Positions 8,046 through 14,987 of a stretch of 64,000 nt of DNA are shown here, piece after piece; the stretch's first letter is position 1, and every line of letters starts with the position of its first letter. Origin of the DNA: Lumbricus rubellus (Eukaryota > Annelida > Clitellata > Crassiclitellata > Lumbricidae). The notes under the pieces were generated by a model that ran no database searches, was not told where the DNA came from, and worked only from the letters and a program-made list of their open reading frames with translations. A program made the position numbers and the translations under genes. The stretch is from positions 41,174,459 through 41,238,458 of the forward strand of contig OX243815.1 in NCBI GenBank assembly GCA_945859605.1. Reading direction: 5' to 3'.

Positions 8046-8711
8046 TTAAAGTAACATTCCAAGAATAGGAATATTTTTAAATGGTGATGTGGGACCAAGT
8101 ATAAGACCTTCACCGCTGATATATCCTGCTCCTCTTTTCATAAACAGACCAGAACCCGTTATTGAAGTACCCTTTTTCCACGGAGATAGAAAAAGACCTT
8201 CCCCAGCAGGTCTTATCTTACAGCATGATCCTCCTTTCTTAACGTAGAGCACGCCAGATCCACTTATCGGGTGTGAGATCGAAGATCCACTTATCGAAGA
8301 TCCACTTATCGGATGTGAGATCGAAGATCCACTTATTTTATCGACAATTTTGGAACCAGCTGCAGAACCCAATCCTGTTAAGGCTCCTGTGGCTAAACTC
8401 GGAAGAACACTAGACAGAAGAAACTTTCCGGCTGTTGCTAAGAACGGTAGAATAGCGCCAATAAATCCGCCTTCGACTCTCGCATTGTCTTCTAATTGCT
8501 TTTTACCCATTTTAATTGTCACTCCAGTTCCATTCTGATACGCTTTAGTTAACTTGTTAATTTGCCTCTGGTTTAGAGCTAATACATGCTCACCAGTTAT
8601 GTCTCCATGAGAAAGTCTTATACTCACTCCAGTTCCTACTTGAACAGCTCGCTTAATCTTCTCTTTTTGCCCTTCGGAAATATTAACTTTAACCTTAGCG
8701 TAAGCGCTCAT
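8046..8711 (-). CDS. glycine-rich membrane-active virion protein
   Basis: The 221-residue protein has two similar N-terminal modules (AVQVGTGVSIRLS and AYQNGTGVTIKMG, about 22-69), then a hydrophobic glycine/alanine segment IGAILPFLATAGKFLLSSVL (84-103) that could enter membranes. A short Ile-Ser-Gly-Ser-Ser tandem repeat follows (about 126-149), then a tail with four Gly-Ser/Glu-Gly-hydrophobic units and the ending LGPTSPFKNIPILGMLL. Three sites fit the adenain consensus (Ile-X-Gly-X-Gly): ISGSG, ITGSG and ISGEG. Similar tails occur in proteins of invertebrate Polintons and adintoviruses. It is probably a processed internal virion protein. The DNA repeat coding for Ile-Ser-Gly-Ser has a stray copy at 4531. 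Confidence 0.6.
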   Translation of the reverse strand: MSAYAKVKVNISEGQKEKIKRAVQVGTGVSIRLSHGDITGEHVLALNQRQINKLTKAYQNGTGVTIKMGKKQLEDNARVEGGFIGAILPFLATAGKFLLSSVLPSLATGALTGLGSAAGSKIVDKISGSSISHPISGSSISGSSISHPISGSGVLYVKKGGSCCKIRPAGEGLFLSPWKKGTSITGSGLFMKRGAGYISGEGLILGPTSPFKNIPILGMLL

Positions 8712-8735
8712 CTTATATTAAATATAAACTTTAAA

Positions 8736-9509
8736 TTAAACCTCTCTTATATGAAATCGTATCGATAATTCCTCACCTCTTAAATTAATTAGTTTTCCAT
8801 TTTGGTCTATTAGTTTTGTTTCCATCGATGAAATAGAGTATAGCGTTATTGGAAGATATACGAGATTGTGAGGAGATTCGATTATCTTGTAACCAGGCCC
8901 GACCGATGGAAAGAAAGAATAAATTATGTTCTCCGTAGTTCCGTTAGCATACGATGATCCTATTATATCACTCGTAACTCGTAAACTATTCACGCTGTTT
9001 ATATCGACTATGTGCTCGGATTCGTTATATCCTTCGGAGTATACACGACGCTGAAATCCTAGAACGGTGCTAATTGAATTTTCTACTGTAAAATCAACTT
9101 TATAGTTCTCATCAATTTCCAAAACAGCCTTCAAAGTATTGTTATTTGGTTGCAACTTTATACATTGTCCATGACCTTCTTCTTTTAGAATTCTCTGTAT
9201 GTATTCGTTTAAGTCATCGATTTCATAGCAACCGGTTGGAATGTCTAAATCTTTCCACGTTACACCGTTATCTGACGAATATACGAATTTATTATTTGTT
9301 TCGTCTATATTAGGAAAACTGTAGTACGTTTCAAGATTAACAAGGGCCATTTCATACGTTTTACTTTTGTCCAGTTCGATTAGTGGATTAAATTTCGTTC
9401 GAATTCGTGTGCTCCTTTCGCTCAACAAAATGCAAAAGGATTCTTTAGCCTCTGTGTTGCGTGCAATCGTTTGAGTATTAGATAAAATTTCGTCAAGAAG
9501 GGTTTCCAT
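8736..9509 (-). CDS. minor capsid protein, penton-like
   Basis: The 257-residue protein has the pattern I recognise from the Polinton minor capsid (single jelly-roll, penton-like) family: an N-terminal strand with TYEMALVNLETYYSFPNID (about 49-67), then PTGCYEIDDLNEYIQRIL, and later HIVDINSVNSLRVTSDIIG and NLVYLPITLYSISSM, all alternating strand-like segments. It would close the fivefold vertices of the particle, next to the major capsid protein encoded at 4954-6264. It lies between the packaging ATPase and the glycine-rich virion protein, a common Polinton arrangement. The start ATG at 9509 follows a spacer of 66 bp with TTTAAA. The frame is unbroken. Confidence 0.7.
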   Translation of the reverse strand: METLLDEILSNTQTIARNTEAKESFCILLSERSTRIRTKFNPLIELDKSKTYEMALVNLETYYSFPNIDETNNKFVYSSDNGVTWKDLDIPTGCYEIDDLNEYIQRILKEEGHGQCIKLQPNNNTLKAVLEIDENYKVDFTVENSISTVLGFQRRVYSEGYNESEHIVDINSVNSLRVTSDIIGSSYANGTTENIIYSFFPSVGPGYKIIESPHNLVYLPITLYSISSMETKLIDQNGKLINLRGEELSIRFHIREV

Positions 9510-9575
9510 TTTAGATAGCTATTTTTAAACCTAGAATATAAAATCTTAAATTTTGTTATCATTTTATTATTGCTT

Positions 9576-10352
9576 TTATTTAATGTAAAATGTATCTAAT
9601 CCAGATCTGTACCTGCCCTTATTTGTTTTACTAGTAAGGTCTATAACCACAAAACCATGCGTTTCATCCCACGCAGTTTTGCATAGTTTTCGAAATTCTT
9701 CAATAGTCATATCATCTACGCCTATATGATCGCTGTATATATGATTAATATTTTTGAGGTCTTGAGGGAATAGACATATAAAGTTGGCATTCTCTCTTAT
9801 AGTTTGTCTGGGCAGCTTGAAATAATTTTGTGCTAGGTAAAAGCAGTCTACATTACTATGCCTACCTCTTATATAATAGGATTCGCATTTATTTTGTCGC
9901 TCTAACTGTAAATCATCAAAAATCATGAGATTCTTTTTATCTCGACTTAAGTCTCGTGGATCTGGAACATCTTCAGAGGTTTCAAAGAACTTGCAGTCAA
10001 TATCGGATTTCTTTTCCATGTTTTTAGACATCTCTTCGACTACGGCGGTCGGTGATACATTTAATTTCATTATCTCATCGCGATTATCAAAAAGTCTTAT
10101 AATTGCTTCCTTTGGTAATTTCTCTTCGAATGCTTTCTTAAGTATCTTATATTCTGATTGAAAAAGCGATTTTCCAAAGATTTGCAAGTTATCATAGTCT
10201 AACCAACCAGGTCTCAGTAATAAATTAAGTAGTAATATTGTTTTGCCGCATTGAGACTTACCGACGATCAAACCTCTGATGCTTCTTGGTAGGAGAGGAC
10301 TGTTAAAGCGTTTACTTGATTCTTCATTCCACGATAGGTCTAGGACTTCCAT
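9576..10352 (-). CDS. DNA-packaging ATPase, FtsK/HerA-like
   Basis: This 258-residue P-loop ATPase would pump element DNA into the capsid. Walker A is GKSQCGKT (residues 31-38), Walker B is NLMIFDD (141-147), and a polar residue pair follows a beta strand in YLAQNYFKLP (173-181), the sensor position in the adenovirus IVa2/A32/FtsK group. The protein is close to the usual Polinton length of about 250. It is the first gene of the minus-strand block and starts only 20 bp from the divergent gene at 10373, so the two probably share a promoter region. Confidence 0.88.
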   Translation of the reverse strand: MEVLDLSWNEESSKRFNSPLLPRSIRGLIVGKSQCGKTILLLNLLLRPGWLDYDNLQIFGKSLFQSEYKILKKAFEEKLPKEAIIRLFDNRDEIMKLNVSPTAVVEEMSKNMEKKSDIDCKFFETSEDVPDPRDLSRDKKNLMIFDDLQLERQNKCESYYIRGRHSNVDCFYLAQNYFKLPRQTIRENANFICLFPQDLKNINHIYSDHIGVDDMTIEEFRKLCKTAWDETHGFVVIDLTSKTNKGRYRSGLDTFYIK

Positions 10353-10372
10353 TTTAATTATATTATATTAAA
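10353..10372. promoter_or_regulatory. 20-bp bidirectional promoter spacer
   Basis: Only 20 AT-only bases separate two divergent start codons (ATPase on minus, phospholipase protein on plus). With the adjoining bases it is a near-palindrome: each start codon is preceded by a TTTAAT or ATTAAA stretch. All transcription signals for both directions must lie in it or inside the coding regions. Confidence 0.55.
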
Positions 10373-10909
10373 ATGGAGCACAACTCGTATTGTGTAAAAT
10401 GTAAGCGACAAACTGAATCTAAAGATGTTCAACGAGTCGTCAGTAAGAATGGTAGACCTATGCTTAGGGGTGTGTGCGTTGAGTGTGGCGCTAGAAAAAC
10501 TCAGTTTACTAAAATGTCCACCGCTACAGGTGGTGATTTGGTCTCAGCTCTCAATTCTGCTACTTCTAATATTAAACTTCCATGGGCAAAATATCCGGGC
10601 GAAATGCATCTTCCAGGACATTCTTTCACGGGTCCAGGAACTCGACTGGATTTGCGTTTAAACCCTGACGGGACGCCAAAAGACTGGAGTAAACCAGTAG
10701 ACAGAGTTGATGCAGCAGCCTATCGCCATGACATGGCTTATGCTAAACATACTGATACAGCAGGGAGAAACGTCGCTGACAGAGCTATGATAGATGAATT
10801 AAATAATATACCTAATCCTTCGTTCCGCGAACGAATTGAACGATCTATAGTTAAACCAATTTTATCAACGAAAACCCATTTTGGAATGGGGTTGAAAAAA
10901 AAACTCTGA
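10373..10909 (+). CDS. zinc-ribbon plus phospholipase A2 protein (parvovirus VP1-type PLA2)
   Basis: The 178-residue protein has an N-terminal four-cysteine zinc ribbon (CVKC at 8-11, CVEC at 35-38). From about residue 62 it has a phospholipase A2 domain like that in the unique N-terminus of parvovirus VP1: a calcium-loop-like PGHSFTGPGTRLDL and the catalytic helix VDAAAYRHDMAYAKH with the His-Asp pair. In parvoviruses this domain breaches the endosomal membrane; the same use by this element is inferred. The C-terminus KTHFGMGLKKKL ends in a run of nine A, where the integrase frame overlaps in -1. The gene is divergent from the ATPase. Both catalytic residues are present. Confidence 0.78.
   Translation: MEHNSYCVKCKRQTESKDVQRVVSKNGRPMLRGVCVECGARKTQFTKMSTATGGDLVSALNSATSNIKLPWAKYPGEMHLPGHSFTGPGTRLDLRLNPDGTPKDWSKPVDRVDAAAYRHDMAYAKHTDTAGRNVADRAMIDELNNIPNPSFRERIERSIVKPILSTKTHFGMGLKKKL
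10895..10903 (+). other. A9 run, possible -1 ribosomal frameshift site between PLA2 and integrase frames
   Basis: Nine consecutive A end the phospholipase gene, read there as three lysine codons followed by CTC TGA. The heptamer A AAA AAA suits tandem -1 slippage. The -1 frame is the integrase frame and is open from 10855 through 11826. No downstream pseudoknot was sought by computation. The overlap could equally result from a homopolymer length change in this copy. Confidence 0.4.
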
Positions 10910-10935
10910 GATGGACAGACCAACTTGCTGACGAA

Positions 10936-11826
10936 TTGCATAAACCTATAGTCAGGAAGTTCAGGAAGCGAGTTGTTTATGTTCAGGGAGTGGACAAAGT
11001 TTGGGCTGCTGACTTAATTGATATGCAGGCTTTTGCTAAATTTAATTCTGGTGTGAAATATTTGTTAAGCGTCATTGATATATTCTCCAAGTATGCATTT
11101 ATTCAGCCGTTAAAAGATAAGCGCGGAGAATCTGTGGCAGATGCTTTCGTTAAAATATTTAATACGAGCAAAAGAAGGGGGGAAAAACTTTGGGTCGATA
11201 AGGGAACAGAATTCTATAATAAACAGGTAAAATCATTAGGTATGCAGTTGTACTCAACTGAGAATGAAGAGAAATCTTGTATCGTAGAAAGATTTAATAG
11301 GACAGTAAAAGAGAAGATGTTTAAATATTTTACAGCAAATTCAACTCAGAGATATATCGATGTTTTAGATAATATGGTTAATTTATACAACAACACAAGA
11401 CATTCTTCCATTAAAATGACTCCTGTTAAAGCGAGCATCAAAGCAAACGAATGGGTTGTGTGGACGAATCTGTATGGTGATGCTGTACCTGAAACTGTTA
11501 AACCTAAATTTTCGGTAGGAGATAAAGTAAGAATTTCTAAGAAGAAAAAGACATTTGAGAAAGGCTACACAAATCGTTGGACACAGGAGGTTTTTACTAT
11601 AACACACATTCAATACACGGATCCTATAACCTATAAAATCTCTGACTATCATGGAGAAGAAATAAAAGGGACATTTTATGAAGCTGAGTTACAATCGACA
11701 ACGCAAGATACATTTAAAATAGAGAAGATTATAAGAAAAAAAGGAAATCGGTCTTTGGTTAAATGGTTAGGCTATGATGATTCATTCAATACATGGGTTA
11801 ACAATAAAGACTTGATATCATTGTAA
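10936..11826 (+). CDS. retrovirus-type integrase with C-terminal chromodomain
   Basis: The integrase inserts element DNA into the host genome. The catalytic triad is visible: Asp in WAADLID (codon 11011), Asp in WVDKGTEF (11197) and Glu in IVERFNRT (11287), with 29 residues between the last two. An SH3-like basic segment (VRISKKKKTFEKGY) and a chromodomain (about the last 45 residues, IEKIIRKK...VKWLGYDDSFNTW) follow; chromodomains can steer integration to marked chromatin. The listed start at 10936 is TTG: the frame is open from 10855, but its first ATG is at 11023, after the first catalytic Asp. The conserved LADELHKP block lies upstream at 10924-10947. Expression therefore seems to need frameshifting from the phospholipase gene, a non-AUG start or splicing. 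No HHCC finger is seen in frame. Confidence 0.88.
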   Translation: MHKPIVRKFRKRVVYVQGVDKVWAADLIDMQAFAKFNSGVKYLLSVIDIFSKYAFIQPLKDKRGESVADAFVKIFNTSKRRGEKLWVDKGTEFYNKQVKSLGMQLYSTENEEKSCIVERFNRTVKEKMFKYFTANSTQRYIDVLDNMVNLYNNTRHSSIKMTPVKASIKANEWVVWTNLYGDAVPETVKPKFSVGDKVRISKKKKTFEKGYTNRWTQEVFTITHIQYTDPITYKISDYHGEEIKGTFYEAELQSTTQDTFKIEKIIRKKGNRSLVKWLGYDDSFNTWVNNKDLISL

Positions 11827-11999
11827 TATAATACGAATTTAACTGATTTACTACTACTACTGCAGCTCTTGTGCAATCATTACTTCTCTATGAATAAGAA
11901 CACGCTGTAATAACAAGTTCTAATGTACATTCGCAGCCTGTTCTAAGAAGAAAAAGACATTCGAGAAAACAAAATTCTTGACTTTTTGGAACGGATGAC
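11827..11999. other. 3' flank of integrase with a stray integrase fragment
   Basis: No gene is seen. Bases 11941-11968 repeat integrase bases 11535-11562 with one mismatch, out of any long frame. Motifs resembling CGCTGTAATAACAAGTTCTA begin here and recur in the degenerate repeats to 12790. The region may belong to the element's terminal repeat. Confidence 0.55.
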
Positions 12000-12262
12000 T
12001 AAAAAAAAAAAAAAAAAAAAAAAAAAACCTAGGAAAAAAAAAACCTAGAAAAAAAAAAAAAACCTAGGGGGAAAAAGAAAACCTAGAAAAAAAAACCTAG
12101 AAAAAAAAGTTAGAAAAAAAACCTAGAAGAAAAAAAACCTAGAAAAAAAAAACTTAGAAAAAAAACCTAGAAAAAAAATCCTAGAAAAAAAGTTAGAAAA
12201 AAAAGTTAGAGAAAAAAACCTAGAAAAAAAAGTTAGAAAAAAAGTTAGAAAAACTTGGGTTT
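12000..12262. repeat. A-rich minisatellite, (A)n-CCTAG / (A)n-GTTAG
   Basis: About 16 units of 6 to 17 A followed by CCTAG, CTTAG or GTTAG. Unit length varies, mainly 12 to 18 bp. The repeat begins after GGATGACT and ends before a T-rich non-repetitive stretch (12250-12360). Confidence 0.85.
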
Positions 12263-12359
12263 TTTTAATTTTTCAGAGTGGCAGCCCTGGTGCTTTTTGG
12301 GCGGTGAAAAATTTTCTTCCCTTCGACCACTCCTTCGTCCCCCGAACTTTTCAGCCAGG

Positions 12360-12880
12360 TTTCCGCCTATGCTGTAATAAGATTCGCAGATCAGTTAGCA
12401 TGCTTTAAAAACAAGTTCTACTGTAAATTCACAGATCACGAATTAATAACAAGTTCTACTGTAGCCTACTGCAGCTTAGTATCATTGATGATGATACCGA
12501 AAGTAGCACGCTGTAATAACATTCGTTCGCAGATCACAAGTTCTACTGTACATTCGCAGATCACGAAGCACGCAGTAATAATATTCGCTCGCAGATCACG
12601 AAGCACGCTTTAATAACAAGTTCTAATGTACTGCTGCTTGGTCTCACTAACGATACCAAAAGTCGGTCATGCAGCACGCAGTAATAATATTCGCTCGCAG
12701 ATCACGAAGCACGCTTTAATAACAAGTTCTAATGTACTGCTGCTTGGTCTCACTGACGATACCAAAAGTCGGTCATGCAGCACGCTGTGATAATAAGACA
12801 GCTGTTGCATGACGTGTAGGGCGAGCGAACAAAGACATCTGTTGCATGACGTGTAGATTGAGCGAACAAAGACATCTGCT
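12360..12880. repeat. degenerate repeats with two 106-bp tandem units (12567-12778)
   Basis: The stretch is built of variants of GCAGATCACGAAGCACGC, TAATAACAAGTTCTA and ATTCGCTCGCAG. Two nearly identical 106-bp units are at 12567-12672 and 12673-12778, with a partial third. A second small repeat containing GTTGCATGACGTGTAG occurs twice at 12800-12870. No gene is seen. It could be part of the Polinton terminus or a host satellite. Confidence 0.75.
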
Positions 12881-12968
12881 GAAAAAGAAAAAAAATATTG
12901 ATTTCTTTACGGTATAGCCTACATTCAGCATGTTAGGTTCAATACCTTTGTCTTAGTATTTGTTGACC

Positions 12969-13107
12969 TATCTATCCATGTATCATCTATCTATCCATCC
13001 ATCTATATATCCATCTAACCATCCATCCATCCATCCATCCATCCAATCATCTGTCTATCTGTCTATCTGTCTATCTGTCTATCTGTCTATCTGTCTATCT
13101 GTCTAAC

Positions 13108-13180
<73 letters not shown>

Positions 13181-13217
13181 GTCTGTCTGTCTATCTGTCT
13201 ATCTGTCTATCTGTCTA

Positions 13218-13252
<35 letters not shown>

Positions 13253-13369
13253 GTCTATCCGTCTATCCGTCTATCCGTCTATCCGTCTATCCGTCTATCC
13301 GTCTATCTGTCTATCTGTCTATCTGTCTATCTGTCTATCTGTCTATCTATCTATCTATCTGTCTATCTG

Positions 13370-13432
<63 letters not shown>

Positions 13433-13453
13433 GTCTATCTGTCTATCTGTCTA

Positions 13454-13484
<31 letters not shown>

Positions 13485-13597
13485 GTCTATCCGTCTATCC
13501 GTCTATCCGTCTATCCGTCTATCCGTCTATCTGTCTATCTGTCTATCTGTCTATCTGTCTATCTGTCTATCTATCTATCTGTCTGTCTATCTATCTT

Positions 13598-13652
<55 letters not shown>
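12969..13652. repeat. TCTA/TCTG/TCCG/TCCA compound microsatellite
   Basis: About 680 bp of tetranucleotides in blocks: ATCC, then TCTG/TCTA alternation, pure TCTG, TCCG blocks (13258-13305 and 13488-13530) and pure TCTA. The block order partly repeats, which suggests higher-order duplication inside the array. Confidence 0.97.
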
Positions 13653-14987
13653 CGTTATATAACTTAAATTAGCTAAGGGGCTAAGGTGGGTGATGTTGAG
13701 AGTTAAATGACATCTACTATGATCTGACTAATTAAACGTTAGAACTGTATAGCAACATATGCAATTAAAGGAAACTGACCAAGTTGATGTTCATCCAGCA
13801 GTAACGAAGGTCGCTCTTGATGATGTTCCTCGATAGGCCTATCCTTAATGAAGTTAGTCATTTTGATCCGATTTAATACAGCAACTAATTTTCGCAAAAC
13901 CAAAAGATGTAGCCTACACCTGTTTAGAGCGACGCCCTTACAACGAATACGTATCGTTCAAGGTGTAGACTTTGTCTTCAGGTGTTTTTGCATTGTCATA
14001 ATATTATAATGATGGCTGCATGCATGGCGAAGGTAGCCACGTCAGCCAACGACCTGCATGCTTGGCTGACTCATAGTCCTAGCCTAGCCGTGCTGTCGTG
14101 ATCGAGGCCGCTCCCAGCCAGGTTGTTGTGTCGTGATCGAGACATCTGCTGCTTTGTTGCTTGGTTGTTTGGTTGCTGCATGAGCGCTCATGCATACAAG
14201 GCCTACTCGCTCAGTATGCTGTGGATCAAGACCGTATTCTGCAGTTGTTTTGCATCAGCGTTGATCACCATTACCGTAGCTCCTACCAAGAATGTTAATT
14301 GGGTTTTAGCTGATTGTTTCTTCAATATCAGGCTTCTTTAAAATCAGCTAGCTAATTAATTTTACATCAGGAAAAATAATAAAATACCCCAAAGGAGAAG
14401 AGGAGGAATCAGGGGGAAATAATAAAAGACTACTAACCACGGTACTACCGAGCTATCCACTGCACTACCGAGCACCCCCCTCAGGAAATAATAAAAGACA
14501 TCCAGAAAATTAAAAAGACATCTACTCAGAACATTGTCTTTTGTTACATTGATCATAATGCAGAGGAAAATCATTAAGTTTGTTGGCGTTGCGAATGGCA
14601 CGAAGTGGTCATAAGGACATGTAGATGCACTTTATTGGTAGAGCATCGAATGGGTATTAAATAGATACATAGGCTATTAGACTATCATTCATTAGCCGAT
14701 GCAAATGTTTAGAGAAGTCGTAAAATACAGGACATTGATTTTGAGGTCATTTTCTGTTGGATGCAGTTTCGCTAATGTCTAGGCTACTATAAAGCGATAC
14801 TTTTGAACAACGGATCATACAATAATATTGCCTACACGTTAAGTCATAATATTATTGCAACGCTGGATCTGAAAGTTTTTATTAATTACAAAGTGCAGGC
14901 TAGACAAAATATTTCAAGAAGAGTGCGACTACTCAGTGTATCAGCTCATTCAAATTCATTTTTTAAAGTATGGTCAGAAAAGCGAAT
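13653..14987. other. gene-free stretch upstream of the first channel gene
   Basis: No convincing gene or repeat family is seen. Short open frames have no recognisable motif. The last few hundred bases are presumably the promoter side of the gene starting at 14988. Confidence 0.5.

Larger units (their letters stand above)
1..11826. mobile_element. Polinton/Maverick (adintovirus-like) element, left end outside window
   Basis: Thirteen compact genes match the Polinton/Maverick set: protein-primed DNA polymerase B, retrovirus-type integrase, adenovirus-type protease, packaging ATPase, double jelly-roll major capsid and a penton-like minor capsid, plus a phospholipase A2 domain and small virion-like proteins. 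Spacers are mostly 15 to 80 bp. The integrase lies near one end, as is usual in the family. The left part lies beyond base 1. I could not identify the terminal inverted repeat or target duplication on the right, so the right boundary is only known to lie after 11826. No disabling mutation is visible in the capsid, polymerase, ATPase or protease frames, so the copy looks recent. Element identity is secure; whether it still makes particles is not known. Confidence 0.93.

Noticed and set aside
12360..12880. Direct repeats considered as a CRISPR array
   Set aside because: Units are degenerate, adjacent rather than spaced by unique spacers, and the genome is eukaryotic.
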